From the NCBI GenBank assembly GCA_022567305.1, contig JADFHF010000013.1:20827-84826 (forward strand): 64,000 nt of DNA, given 5' to 3'. This document shows, piece by piece, positions 42,892 to 51,919 of the stretch. A model generated the notes under the pieces. It searched no databases and was not told the DNA's origin. It was given only the letters and a program-made list of their open reading frames with translations. The translations under genes were made by a program, and so were the position numbers. Source of the DNA: Bacteroidota bacterium (GTDB lineage: Bacteria > Bacteroidota > Rhodothermia > Rhodothermales > UBA10348). The stretch's first letter is position 1, and each line of letters opens with the position of its first letter.

Positions 42892-44828
42892 GATTCATCG
42901 AGATCGATTGGGTTAAGCGTGTATTGAAGTGAGAAAGCCAGGTGCCTGGGAGGCGTCGGGTAAAACCGAATATGCTCTATTCGCTCGTTTGCGACGTTTT
43001 CGACCGCCATTTGGAGTGCCAGTCTGCCACCGACCACATTCAGGCTGTGCCTTGCGCGCAGAGCCAGTGACCAATACCCGGGCAAAGGAAACCGCTCATC
43101 GGACGACGTAAATCGCTTTGAAACCCACTCGCCGACGGATTCGATGACTATCGAGCGCACCGCGAAGGATAATCTGACTTTCACTACCTGCTGCGGCACG
43201 TAGCGCAACTGGTTTCCGAATGACCGGGTAATCGGATCCGTTCTGTCTTCGCTCCGGGAATACGAATAGAGAATCATGGCGTCTACACGGGAGACTTCGC
43301 CCACGCTCCAGGCCAGATCTAAAGAAGACTCTCCTCCGTAGCCGATTACTTGTCCTACGTTATTAGGGGTCCAAATCTGAATCTGGGGACCGACCAATGA
43401 TGGGTGCCAGATTATCTTGTCGTGAAGGGCGCTCCAGAAAGCCGAGGCCGAAAACCCGATTGTACCCGCATCGTGTGAAGCGTTTACATTAAACCCTGCG
43501 TCGGCGGCCCACCCTGTCTCGGGGAGCAAGTTGGGATTACCCCCCGGGAGCCAGTATCGGTCATTAAATGTTGGTGGACGAAAGATGCGTCCCGCGCTGA
43601 CGCGAACTGAGAGACCCTCAGACCCGTTGGGCAGAAAGCGGATGGCCGCGCGCGGAAGAAGCTGTAGAGGAGAACTGGATCCATCGTGCCACGCAGCCAA
43701 AGAGGTGCCCAGCGTAGCTTGAATCATGGGATGATCAAAGACCCCTAAAAGATTTAATGTCACAAACGATTGTCGCTCCCCGGAGCGGATCGTTGATCTC
43801 TCATGACGAACAGATGATTCAGCCTCAAGCATCCACAAGCGCGAGACGGCGCGCTTGACAGTTGCCATGAGATTGGAAGACCTAGTTGAAGATCGCTGCA
43901 GAACGTCTCCGTTTCGACTGTCTGCTTGCAAATATTCGAGCGAGATATCTGAAAGAGCGAACTGCAGTACGACCGATCCGCTTTTGATCCGGTGTGCGTT
44001 CGAAACTCGAAATCGCGTGGCCTGATCGATCTGCTCTGCCACGGTGGGTGGCGCATTCGACGGCCCAGGCACGCCGCGTCGAGTATTCGACAACCATACG
44101 GATGCATCCCAGTCACCCAATGGGGTGTCCAGAGCTATCCGCCCGAAGACATTCCGTCCGGACCGCTCGGCGCCGGTACGCTGAACCGACCGTCGGGGAA
44201 AGCTGGACGGATCCTGATATGAAAAATCTCCTGTGTATTCTGAGAGATCAACGGCCACCAGGGTCCTTAACGGTCCGAGCGATCGGGACAGAGCCGCGCC
44301 ACCGTGTCGCCTGCCATAGGCTCCCGCTATAAGAGTCCCACGCAGAAACGGTTGATTCGTCGGTTCGAGACTCCGGAGCTCAATCGTGCCGCCAAGAGCC
44401 CCTTGCCCACCGCTTTTGTGACCGGCGCCCAGCGACACGACTACTGATTCCAGAAAGGTGACCGGCACCGTTGAAAGATCCAGACGACCGCTCTGTGGGT
44501 CCACCAGCACGACGCCATCCAGAGTGATCAAGGTATGTTCGCTGCCTGATCCCCTAAGTGAGACTGTTGAAAGCCCGGATGAACCGTACTGTCGCACCAA
44601 GGCAAACGATTCGGCACCGAGAAGATCAGATACTGAAGCACCAGACCAGGCGGAAATCCTCTCCGCAGATATCACCCTCCTCGCAACGCCACTGCGCAGA
44701 ATCACGCTTCTCAGACTATCCCTTATCTCAATTTCAGGAAGAACGACGACCGTGTCCTGCTCGGTTTGAGCACAAACAGGTGCGCTACAAAATATTGCGA
44801 AAGAGAGCGTACAAATGAATAGACGCAT
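42888..44828 (-). CDS. btuB: TonB-dependent cobalamin receptor
   Basis: 646 residues from the ATG at 44828, which provides the signal (MRLFICTLSFAIFCSAPVCAQ); 42 extra in-frame codons upstream belong to the leader RNA. A TonB-box-like DTVVVLPEIEI comes next, then the plug domain (ISAWSGASVSDLLG, VSLRGSGSEHTLITLDGV, GQGALGGTIELRS) and a beta barrel ending in FSLQYTLNPIDLDES. No terminal Phe is visible, but the C-terminal strand HLAFSLQYTL fits. Substrate assignment to cobalamin rests on the riboswitch upstream and the propeller lipoprotein downstream. Confidence 0.92.
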   Translation of the reverse strand: MRLFICTLSFAIFCSAPVCAQTEQDTVVVLPEIEIRDSLRSVILRSGVARRVISAERISAWSGASVSDLLGAESFALVRQYGSSGLSTVSLRGSGSEHTLITLDGVVLVDPQSGRLDLSTVPVTFLESVVVSLGAGHKSGGQGALGGTIELRSLEPTNQPFLRGTLIAGAYGRRHGGAALSRSLGPLRTLVAVDLSEYTGDFSYQDPSSFPRRSVQRTGAERSGRNVFGRIALDTPLGDWDASVWLSNTRRGVPGPSNAPPTVAEQIDQATRFRVSNAHRIKSGSVVLQFALSDISLEYLQADSRNGDVLQRSSTRSSNLMATVKRAVSRLWMLEAESSVRHERSTIRSGERQSFVTLNLLGVFDHPMIQATLGTSLAAWHDGSSSPLQLLPRAAIRFLPNGSEGLSVRVSAGRIFRPPTFNDRYWLPGGNPNLLPETGWAADAGFNVNASHDAGTIGFSASAFWSALHDKIIWHPSLVGPQIQIWTPNNVGQVIGYGGESSLDLAWSVGEVSRVDAMILYSYSRSEDRTDPITRSFGNQLRYVPQQVVKVRLSFAVRSIVIESVGEWVSKRFTSSDERFPLPGYWSLALRARHSLNVVGGRLALQMAVENVANERIEHIRFYPTPPRHLAFSLQYTLNPIDLDES

Positions 44829-44866
44829 TAAAAAAACCCGTGCCTCAAAGTCGAGGAACAGGCAGC
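44829..44866 (-). terminator. Riboswitch expression platform: hairpin with U-tract at the start codon
   Basis: On the minus strand a small hairpin (CCTC gacttt GAGG, alternatively TGCCT pairing with AGGCA) is followed by CACGGG and a run of seven T, one base before the btuB ATG. It therefore looks like an intrinsic terminator placed at the very end of the leader; the GAGG arm is also the only Shine-Dalgarno-like sequence, so both transcription and translation could be controlled by the same fold. Confidence 0.6.
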
Positions 44867-44944
44867 CGTTCAGATGCACCTTTTCGTCAATCGTCAAAGA
44901 AGACCTGACACGGCGTCCCAAACCTCTTTTCCCGGAGGTGAAAG

Positions 44945-45155
44945 GATGACACATCTACAGTCAGGTTTCCTGGCTTACGACGTTAGGATTTATAAACCCT
45001 CACTGGAACGAACTCCGATATTTTGCCTTCCAGCTTCTATGAAGCCGTGGCGCAATCATCCCCGTTCGACCAGCATCGTCGACTACAGTTGCGGGTACAG
45101 CTTCGGCATTACGCTTCCCTTTCGGGGTATACGCGTACCGAATTCCCTGACCCGA
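44945..45155 (-). ncRNA. Cobalamin (AdoCbl) riboswitch
   Basis: Reading the minus strand: GGGTCAGGGAATTCGGT (45150-45120 region), then CCCCGAAAGGGAAGCG, GCCGAAGCTGTACCCGCAACTG (45110-45084), a variable arm, and the B12 box AGCCAGGAAACCTGAC (44975-44960). The GTCAGG near the 5' end pairs with CCTGAC at the 3' end. These are the conserved elements of the cobalamin riboswitch in order and spacing. It precedes btuB, so high cobalamin should repress uptake of the vitamin. Confidence 0.93.
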
Positions 45156-45685
45156 CGTACAGTCGGATCAATCTGAAGTGTGTATGCGAAAGAACACAAG
45201 CAATGTACATAGCCTCTCGAATGAATTCAAGAATACCGATCGATTCACTTCGTTTACCATCAGGTTCATTTGGGGCAAGGGCACCCTGGAAGAAGTGGCC
45301 AATTTGGCGAGTCAAGAGGACAACCTGCGTCAGTGCCAAGGCGTGAACTGGTTATTCGAAGGACGTCGGTTGAGAGGATTGTGTACTAACCGTGCTTCGC
45401 ATTCGCTGTTCTACCACGAAATATTTAGAGATTCTACAGCCCGTGCCTACTAACAACGGGGCTTTAACTACGTTGAGTTTCGCTCTCTCTGTCTCATGCA
45501 AAACTGAGATTTCTCAATGACTCGAGCATTTTCATCCTCTCGTTGTCTTGCTTCAGTTGTTCGGATCTGTAGTTAAGAGTACGGTGTGAGATCAACCCGC
45601 GGCTCGAAAAGGTCGCCTATCAAGAACCCGAATGTAAAACAAGGTCACCGGGTACTAAATCTCGAGGCCGCATAGCCACGGTGCG
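45156..45685. other. Gene-free stretch with short repeats
   Basis: No convincing coding frame. It should contain the riboswitch promoter near its left end. 45351-45390 resembles 46833-46875 (gttattcgaaggacgtc, then attgtgtactaa), and 45477-45512 holds a member of the dispersed TTTCGC-CTCTCT-GCGAAA repeat family. Confidence 0.6.
45477..45512. repeat. Dispersed palindromic repeat, member 1
   Basis: gtttcgctctctctg then catgcaaaactgagattt: an imperfect inverted repeat (GTTTCGC / GCaAAAC) around a CTCTCTG core. Related copies occur at 46876, 50184, 63815 and 63969. Confidence 0.6.
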
Positions 45686-45704
45686 TGACGAATTCCGATG
45701 CGCC

Positions 45705-46230
45705 TCATCCCGCGGTAGGCGCTGTGTAAGCATCTGTGACTCCCGAGTACAGACCGACTGCCCGGTACTGAATCGCTTCCGACACCAAACGATCGGATAC
45801 GCGCTCTTCTCCTTCCAGATCTGAAATCGTGCGCGCCACGCGCAGCACCCGATGATAACCTCTGGGCGTAAGGTCCAGATTCCTGAGGGCCATGCGGAGC
45901 AGTGATCGGGCCTTTTCCGTGGGACGAACCAGGAATTCCAGGCGTCCGGGTGGAATGTCGGCGTTGGCGGTGATGCCCGGCATCTTCTTGTAGCGATGGA
46001 GCTGCAGTTCACGGGCGGCAAGCACACGCGATCGAATGGCGTCCGACGGTTCCGATTCCATTTTCCGGTTCGTCAACGCATCCGCAGAAATCGGCCTTAC
46101 TTCCAGGTGAAGATCGATGCGATCGAGCAAAGGGCCGCTGATGCGATTTCTGTATCGCTGCAGATTCCCAGGAGGACACGTACAGATTCGATCGCTTCCA
46201 AAAAATCCGCACGGACATGGTTGCGTCGCA
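45705..46230 (-). pseudogene. comM/yifB-like Mg-chelatase ATPase, C-terminal third only
   Basis: About 175 residues matching the C-terminal part of the YifB/ComM AAA+ family, from QPCPCGFFG through the RISGPLLDRIDLHLEV sensor region and RGYHRVLRVARTISDLEG to SEAIQYRA. Full-length family members have about 500 residues with a Lon-protease-like N-terminal part and the Walker motifs; all of that is missing. Homology stops at about 46230, where sequence of the divergently oriented HTH gene begins, so the 5' end has been replaced by recombination. The cysteine-rich CPCGFFGSDRICTCPPG motif and reading frame are intact. Competence or branch-migration function is unlikely in this form. Confidence 0.85.
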
Positions 46231-46233
46231 GTT

Positions 46234-46722
46234 TTGTCACTCCGCTTAGAATGCCTCAAACCACCATTAAAGCACTATCCAGAAAATCCTGACACGATTG
46301 GAGATCACCTTTTAAGGCGACGACTCGATTCCGGGCTCTTTCAAAAAGATGTGGCTGCACAGATTCGTGTCACAACGTTTACGATTCGCAACTGGGAACA
46401 CAACAAAGCAGAACCTGAAGTACAACATCTCCCTGCAATCATTCGATTTCTGGGAACCATTCCATTCAACGTGGGGGATTCCTTTGGTGAGATGATGAAA
46501 ACTTACCGGTATATACGAGGACTCTCTATTGATAACCTTGCTAGTAATTTGGGTATTGATCCGGGTACACTTTCCAGGATCGAATCAGGAATACCTCCGA
46601 TGCCCTGTATGAAAAGACGGATTACAAAGCATTTTCACATGATTATTTCTGAAGCTGATAGGCTTCAGTCTGGATCGGTTCTCAAGGAAAGAATTACAGA
46701 AGCGACAGAGAATATCAAATAA
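46234..46722 (+). CDS. Two-HTH regulator-like protein, 5' end rearranged (right copy)
   Basis: 162 residues if read from TTG 46234; the natural start may be lost, since the first residues lie in the comM junction. Two XRE-like helix-turn-helix units are seen: QKDVAAQIRVTTFTIRNWEH near 45-65 and IDNLASNLGIDPGTLSRIESG near 108-130. The preceding LKHYPENPDTIGDHLLRRRLD start is typical of a family of stand-alone HTH proteins common in this phylum. No partner gene is adjacent. It could still be translated, but together with the degraded left copy it more likely belongs to a decaying repeat block. Confidence 0.6.
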   Translation: MSLRLECLKPPLKHYPENPDTIGDHLLRRRLDSGLFQKDVAAQIRVTTFTIRNWEHNKAEPEVQHLPAIIRFLGTIPFNVGDSFGEMMKTYRYIRGLSIDNLASNLGIDPGTLSRIESGIPPMPCMKRRITKHFHMIISEADRLQSGSVLKERITEATENIK

Positions 46723-47039
46723 GAAAGTGCTGAAACAGGAGCGTAACCTCCTCCGCCAATGCCCCGGGCGACTCTATCCCTTCTGAAAATTGTTCAGCGG
46801 ATTCTTGTGCGATCGACGACAAGCGCAATCGGGTTATTCGACGGACGTCAGTGGAGCGAATTGTGTACTAAACGGGTTTCGCTCTCTCTGCATTTGGCGA
46901 AAGTGGAATACCGGAATTTGTTCGCTCCAATTTTGTAGTGTTTCCCCCGCTATCCCAATTGGGTCTAATCGCTTACACTGCAAATGTCATTTTTTAATCG
47001 ACAACCCTAGAGATGGCAACTCTGCTATAGTGTAATTGA
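46723..47039. other. Intergenic stretch with repeat and promoter region
   Basis: No gene. It carries the second copy of the 45.35-kb repeat (46833-46875) and a palindromic repeat member (46876-46903: gtttcgctctctctgcattt then ggcgaaag). The decarboxylase promoter should lie in the last 100 bases, which are A+T-rich; no confident box was chosen. Confidence 0.5.
46876..46903. repeat. Dispersed palindromic repeat, member 2
   Basis: GTTTCGC, CTCTCTG core and GGCGAAAG arm; the same layout as the copies at 45477 and 50184. Confidence 0.6.
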
Positions 47040-48974
47040 ATGCGGAGACAACCAAGACGCGATCACGATCTGGATCTGTTTTTTTTAGGATCTAAGAGTG
47101 AGCAGCGCCAATTTTTACTTGAGGCGGTCCAACTTGTACTGAACGATCACATTTTCTGGCGTAGGAACTATCACCCAAAAGATCCACCGCCCATCCCATA
47201 TCCAGTTATCGAGGGCGAGGACGCTCGCCATTACAAAGAGCTCTTTTTTACGGAACTCTTCTCACTGATTTCCGACTTGAAGCTCGATGTACCCGTTTTT
47301 TCTCCCCGATATATGGCTCACATGGTCTCGGAGAGCACACTTCCGTCACTTGTGGCCTATTACGCTACACTCTTATACAATCCCAATAATGTCTCAAGTG
47401 AAGGATCGTCGGTTACGATTCGATATGAACTGGAAGTAGGTGAGCAGTTCGCCGAGCTCTTCGGTTTCCCCATAGAACAATCTTTCGGTCATATTACGTC
47501 GGGCGGAACCATCGCGAATTACGAATCGCTCTGGTATATCAAGGCGGGCCGTTTCCTCCCTCTCTCACTTGCCATGGCCCGGTCGAAGTTGCAACTCTCA
47601 AAGGAAAAGCTGACGAGAGATTCGTTCTGGAATAAAATGAATGTGCCTCTTTCTGTTGTGGATGAAGACCTGCGCTCTTTTCTCGAAGAAGCAGCCAGTA
47701 CGCCGACCGAGGCGTTTGATCTTTTAAGGCCCTTTCTCATTATGTACACGGGAGACCGGGAATTCCAGCGGTTGATTGAAAATGAATTTCGTACGGAATG
47801 GAAAGACCCTGTGTTGATTGTGCCATACTCGGCCCACTACTCCTGGTCTCGTGCGGCCTCGCTATTTGGGATAGGCAAGTTCAATCTCGTGAAACTGGAT
47901 GTCGACGAAGAATTTCGGGTTCGCCCTGAGAGTTTCCAATCCGTTCTGGAAAGATGTGCCGTCGAACGGATTCCTATCATTCAGACTGTAGTGGTGGCAG
48001 GATCTACGGAGTTTGGTTCGGTTGATCCTATCGGAGAGCTGGTCTCCGTGCGAGATGAAATGTCCGTTCGGGGACTCTATACTCCAATTCATGTAGATGC
48101 TGCTTTCGGCGGATATTTTGCTACGATGTTTAAGTCGGGGCAGCGGCATTCAGTTAATGGGGAATCCGACATTTTTTGCCATACTCCATGGTTGAAGGAA
48201 GCAATGAGCGCTATCGGCGCGTGCGATTCAGTCACGATTGATCCACACAAAGCCGGTTTCATTCCATATGGGGCAGGATGCATCGTACTCAAACATGGCT
48301 TCCTGAAAGAGATAGTCGCAGAAACAGCTTCCTACTGCCTGGATTCGAGCGACACTACTAGCTCAAACGACGATACACCGCAGCTCGGTCGATTCATTCT
48401 TGAGGGATCTAAACCCGGTGCGGCTGCGGCAGCTACCTGGTTTAGTCATCGTCTGATACCACTCGACATGGATGGGTACGGCAGACAACTGACTGTTCTA
48501 TGCCGAATAGCTAGGCGCTTCGAATCCTCGCTTCGGAAAGCTGAGGATACTTCCTTCGATGGAATCAAGCTAGTTTGCGTCAACAAGCCGCACTTGAACA
48601 TTGTGTGTTTGTTTGCGCTACCGGACGACGCAATGTCATTTAAGGGCATCAATTTGCTGAATGCTGCTCTTGCTAAACGATTCGGAGTCCGGAATGTCCT
48701 CAGTATTCAAAGTTATGACTATCTCTTGTCGCATACGGTCATCTCAAAAGATTTCCCCTATATAAGTCAACAACCTCAACTGAAGCACCTTGTGCAGGAC
48801 GCGGATGCTATCGATGTTCTTCGACTGGTGTTTATGAATCGTTGGGTAGAAGAAAAGGAGAATACGGGTCGGACCTATCTGGAAGCCTTTCAGGAGAAGC
48901 TCCTGAGTGAAGCAGCAAGGATCTGGAAGGAAATCCGTTCGAATTTCATCGATACCGAGGCCTTGGTCGAATGA
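47040..48974 (+). CDS. PLP-dependent group II amino-acid decarboxylase-like enzyme
   Basis: Cytoplasmic pyridoxal-phosphate enzyme of the glutamate/aromatic-amino-acid decarboxylase group, 644 residues, longer than the usual 470-520 by N- and C-terminal extensions. Seen: YMAHMVSESTLPSLVAYY and NPNNVSSEGSSVT, GFPIEQSFGHITSGGTIANYES (substrate and cofactor loop), HVDAAFGGYFATMF near 351, and the cofactor lysine Lys404 in SVTIDPHKAGFIPYG. The substrate amino acid cannot be read off. The methyltransferase 47 bp downstream on the same strand is probably cotranscribed, suggesting an amine that is then methylated. Confidence 0.9.
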   Translation: MRRQPRRDHDLDLFFLGSKSEQRQFLLEAVQLVLNDHIFWRRNYHPKDPPPIPYPVIEGEDARHYKELFFTELFSLISDLKLDVPVFSPRYMAHMVSESTLPSLVAYYATLLYNPNNVSSEGSSVTIRYELEVGEQFAELFGFPIEQSFGHITSGGTIANYESLWYIKAGRFLPLSLAMARSKLQLSKEKLTRDSFWNKMNVPLSVVDEDLRSFLEEAASTPTEAFDLLRPFLIMYTGDREFQRLIENEFRTEWKDPVLIVPYSAHYSWSRAASLFGIGKFNLVKLDVDEEFRVRPESFQSVLERCAVERIPIIQTVVVAGSTEFGSVDPIGELVSVRDEMSVRGLYTPIHVDAAFGGYFATMFKSGQRHSVNGESDIFCHTPWLKEAMSAIGACDSVTIDPHKAGFIPYGAGCIVLKHGFLKEIVAETASYCLDSSDTTSSNDDTPQLGRFILEGSKPGAAAAATWFSHRLIPLDMDGYGRQLTVLCRIARRFESSLRKAEDTSFDGIKLVCVNKPHLNIVCLFALPDDAMSFKGINLLNAALAKRFGVRNVLSIQSYDYLLSHTVISKDFPYISQQPQLKHLVQDADAIDVLRLVFMNRWVEEKENTGRTYLEAFQEKLLSEAARIWKEIRSNFIDTEALVE

Positions 48975-49021
48975 GAATTCGTTGCTGTTGGTATTCAGAT
49001 TTCAGGGGAGAAAAATTATAA

Positions 49022-49639
49022 ATGAGCAAAGTAGATCAGTGGCAAAAAATATACTCTGCCAAACCCACCGAAAAATTGGGCTGGTACAAGCCTCGAATGC
49101 AAATCTCCTTAAATTGGATCGAGAAGCTAGAATTAGCAGCCGACGTTCCGATTATCGACGTTGGTGGGGGTGCATCCACGCTAGTCGATGATTTGATTGA
49201 AGCGGGCTATCGATCGAATACCGTCCTCGACATATCGAAGCATGCCTTGTCTTCGGCTAAAGCACGGCTCGGTGAAAAACAAAAGCTGGTTACATGGATA
49301 GATGCCGATATCACGGTAGTAGAGCTACTGCCGTGTCAGTATGAATTGTGGCACGATCGAGCCATGTTTCACTTTCTCATATCACCTGAGCGATCACAGA
49401 AATATCTGGACAACCTATTTCAGGCATTAAAACCGGGCGGACACGTAATCATTGGCACATTTGCACCAGAAGCTCCTAAGATGTGCAGTGGTCTACCAGT
49501 ACGACGCTATAGTCTAGAAGAGCTGCAGAACACGATCGGGGGTGATTTTGAATTAATGCGTCACGACAAAGAATTGCATATCACGCCAGGTGGCATAGAA
49601 CAAATGTATCTGTATTGCCATTTCCGTAGAAAAACCTGA
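49022..49639 (+). CDS. Class I SAM-dependent methyltransferase
   Basis: 205 residues. Motif I is IIDVGGGASTLVDDL (about 44-58) for AdoMet binding, followed by VLDISKHALSSAKARLG with the acidic ribose ligand Asp (motif II area) and LVTWIDADITVVELL, then WHDRAMFHFLISP (motif IV) and LFQALKPGGHVIIGTF (motif VI). A GGGGAGAA sequence lies 9-16 bases before the ATG. The target is unknown; given the decarboxylase upstream, a small amine is the first guess, but the family also includes thiopurine/arsenite-type enzymes. Confidence 0.9.
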   Translation: MSKVDQWQKIYSAKPTEKLGWYKPRMQISLNWIEKLELAADVPIIDVGGGASTLVDDLIEAGYRSNTVLDISKHALSSAKARLGEKQKLVTWIDADITVVELLPCQYELWHDRAMFHFLISPERSQKYLDNLFQALKPGGHVIIGTFAPEAPKMCSGLPVRRYSLEELQNTIGGDFELMRHDKELHITPGGIEQMYLYCHFRRKT

Positions 49640-49699
49640 TAAGTGGATACATGGAACTTCAAAGTACACGGACAAATCTGGCTCAAGAAATCGATCCAA

Positions 49700-49955
49700 C
49701 GACTACATTTCCTTCAATCCTCACACCGAAATCAGCTTCAGTCTTCCCAAATCTACACACGTGAGACTAACGGTCTTTGATGTACCGGGACGAGAAGTAC
49801 GCGTGCTCGTAGATGACCTGCTGCCGGTCGGTGTACACGAAGAGACAATTTCCGCTGGATACCTACCGAGCGGCACATATATCTATCAGTTAGAAACACC
49901 CCAAAAGATCATCACAAGAAAGATGCAGCTCATTAAACAGGTTCTCCTAATTTAG
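49700..49955 (+). pseudogene. Orphan type IX secretion C-terminal sorting domain
   Basis: Reading FNPHTEISFSLP, then VRLTVFDVPGREVRVLVDD, GVHEETISAGYLPSGTYIYQLETP and ITRKMQLIK, this is the C-terminal sorting domain of secreted FCB-group proteins, about 75-80 residues. Only the domain remains: the sequence before it is short and frame-shifted, and the passenger protein is gone. An ATG-like start at 49761 (GTG) would give 64 residues, not useful alone. Confidence 0.85.
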
Positions 49956-49964
49956 ACACTGAAG

Positions 49965-50000
49965 CCCTCACTGCTTATTGCCGTTGGGGGTTCTCTTTGT
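49965..50000 (+). terminator. Probable intrinsic terminator
   Basis: CCCTCA at 49965-49970 can pair with TGGGGG at 49985-49990 over a 14-base loop (one G-T pair), followed by TTCTCTTTGT. It would serve the lost T9SS-tailed gene. Confidence 0.4.
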
Positions 50001-50485
50001 CTAGGCATTACCATTTTTGTCAAGTTTCTATAGCGCAAGTTTTAAAGAGGACGCCAGCTTGCTATAGGCCTAGTTAACACAACTACGGAAGGAATTGGCT
50101 TGGATATCAAGTCTGCTGAACCACGGAAATTACGCTGTTTCAGTAGCTAATCGTTGTACGGCTGGAGTTCCCGTTCCCCCAAATTTCGTTCTCTCTGCAT
50201 TATGCGAAACTAGAATAATCCGCGCTCCGTGAATCTCTCTGTATCCGCAGGATTCAAGAGCGTGGATGAGTGGGGATCTATACATCTGAGATGACTTTTA
50301 AGTCGAGGTCTACGCGGCCTCTGCGAACCCTTTCATAGAAGCGAGCCGTTGTTTGAGCTGTCGGTTTGCCCACAAGCGAAAAGGTGGCACGATCCTCACA
50401 CCGCTCAGGCCCAGCAATGCAACACCGTTGGGTAAGATTCTGGGTGAGGCAACCACGAATATTGATTGCCGTCGTCCAGGTTTTC
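50001..50485. other. Intergenic stretch with one dispersed repeat
   Basis: No supported gene. A dispersed repeat member lies at 50184-50210. An open frame on the minus strand (50547 to 50278) extends beyond nirK's stop in another frame and has no recognisable domain; I do not call it. Confidence 0.5.
50184..50210. repeat. Dispersed palindromic repeat, member 3
   Basis: TTTCG, a CTCTCTGCATTAT core and GCGAAAC; closest to member 2. Confidence 0.6.
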
Positions 50486-51919
50486 CTAATGCTGTGCCCG
50501 AACCCGAGCAACGTCCTCTGCAAAGATCTCTCCGTCTTCATTCCCAAACGAATTCAGAACAAAAGTGAGGATATTTGCAATATCTGAGTCCGAAAGAAGA
50601 ACACCCGGCATGACGCCGTTGTACGTCTCACCATTTACGACGATCGGACCGCTCAGTCCGTTCACCACGATACCGATCGCACGCTGTGAATCAGCAAGCA
50701 GATAATCGGAACCGGCCAGAGGCGGGAAGGCACCTGCAATTCCCTGGCCTTCAGGCTGGTGACAGGCAGCGCAGTTCTGCGAGTACAAACGTCCGCCCTC
50801 TTCGATTTTCTCGGCACCGCTCAAGACTGGAACAGGCAATTCTTCTCCCTGAATCACCTGGATGCCGCCGCCTTCCGGCAGGTACACTCGCTCTTTTTGA
50901 AGGCCCGAGTAGATTTCAGGCTGCTGCTCGCCATGCACGGTAAGCATGCCGAGGGCGCCTTTATTGAATGCGCGAAAGATCGAATGGTCGACGAGAAGGA
51001 ACGTACCGGGTACGTCGACCCTAAACTCAACAATGGCCGAGCCGCCTGCAGGGATGAGTGTCGACTGGACGTTTTTCTGGTTAGCAACCGTTCCCCCTTC
51101 GACGTATACGATGTCAAAAATTTCTCCGATCACGTGGAACGAAGAAACGAGGTTCGGTCCGGCATTTCCAACGAAAAGCCGGACGGTTTCGCCGACGTTG
51201 GCGACAATCGCGTTGTCACCCGTCAGGGAGCCCACTGAACCGTTAAAAACAACGTAGTCTGGCGTCTCGAGAAGCGCCTTTCCCATATCGAATGGCTGGA
51301 GGCCTCCTTCTCCATAGGCGCCACCTGTGTAGAATTCACTCTGCATGACATAGTACTCGCGATCGACCGGAGGAAAACCTTCCTTTGGTTCGACCAGAAT
51401 CAGCCCGTACATCCCGTTGGCGATGTGCATGCCGACGGGAGCCGTAGCACAGTGGTAAATAAAAAGTCCCGGATTGAGCGCAGTGAAAGAAAAAATGGTG
51501 CCTTTTCCTGGTGCAGTAAACGAGGAGGCAGCGCCGCCACCTGGACCTGTAACCGCATGCAGATCTATGTTGTGCGGCATTTTGCTGTCGGGGCGGTTGT
51601 TGAGGTGAAATTCAACCAGGTCTCCTTCGCGAACCCGGATAAATTTGCCGGGGACCTCACCACCGAAGGTCCAGAAGGTGTACTCAACGCCATCGGCCAA
51701 TCGACCTACGCGTTCGGTCGTCTCTAGCTCTATAATGACCTTAGTCGGATAATCACGTTCGATCGATGCTGGCACGGCGGGCGCGTGGGTCAGCACAGCG
51801 TATTCTTCGCCGCGAATTTCCTCATTCGCCTGACATGCAGTAAAAATGAGCGAGGCGGAGAGAAATAGGATGAGCGAGTTGAATCGAAACGGATTGCGGG
51901 TTCTATGGATGTTTTTCAT
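50486..51919 (-). CDS. nirK: Copper nitrite reductase fused to a cytochrome c domain, lipoprotein
   Basis: Reduces nitrite to nitric oxide at the periplasmic/outer side. 477 residues from ATG 51919, chosen because it gives a short signal with a cysteine end (SLIFTAC), so probably lipid-anchored; a further ATG nine codons upstream is less likely. Domain 1 and 2 are the two cupredoxin folds: type 1 copper ligands lie in MPHNIDLH and [17 protein letters not shown] (Cys, His, Met), type 2 ligands in the same two segments plus [13 protein letters not shown]. The C-terminal 90 residues are a class I cytochrome c with [13 protein letters not shown] and a Met in VMPGVLLSD, presumably delivering electrons directly. 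No nor or nos gene is in the window. Confidence 0.93.
   Translation of the reverse strand: MKNIHRTRNPFRFNSLILFLSASLIFTACQANEEIRGEEYAVLTHAPAVPASIERDYPTKVIIELETTERVGRLADGVEYTFWTFGGEVPGKFIRVREGDLVEFHLNNRPDSKMPHNIDLHAVTGPGGGAASSFTAPGKGTIFSFTALNPGLFIYHCATAPVGMHIANGMYGLILVEPKEGFPPVDREYYVMQSEFYTGGAYGEGGLQPFDMGKALLETPDYVVFNGSVGSLTGDNAIVANVGETVRLFVGNAGPNLVSSFHVIGEIFDIVYVEGGTVANQKNVQSTLIPAGGSAIVEFRVDVPGTFLLVDHSIFRAFNKGALGMLTVHGEQQPEIYSGLQKERVYLPEGGGIQVIQGEELPVPVLSGAEKIEEGGRLYSQNCAACHQPEGQGIAGAFPPLAGSDYLLADSQRAIGIVVNGLSGPIVVNGETYNGVMPGVLLSDSDIANILTFVLNSFGNEDGEIFAEDVARVRAQH

Noticed and set aside
44994..45346. Plus-strand open frames across the nirK-distal leader of btuB
   Set aside because: They cover the riboswitch, whose conserved elements on the other strand explain the sequence.
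45350..45510. Possible integron attC-like sites (CTAACAACGGGG, GGTTGAG, GTACTAAC)
   Set aside because: No RYYYAAC/GTTRRRY pair in the right order and no integrase; better explained by the dispersed repeat family.
46117..46233. Extension of the HTH gene to a start inside comM antisense
   Set aside because: Those codons are the complement of the comM remnant's conserved CPCG region, so they are not part of an HTH protein.
50278..50547. Minus-strand open frame downstream of nirK
   Set aside because: It overlaps the end of nirK in another frame and shows no recognisable domain; considered as a transposase tail but not supportable.
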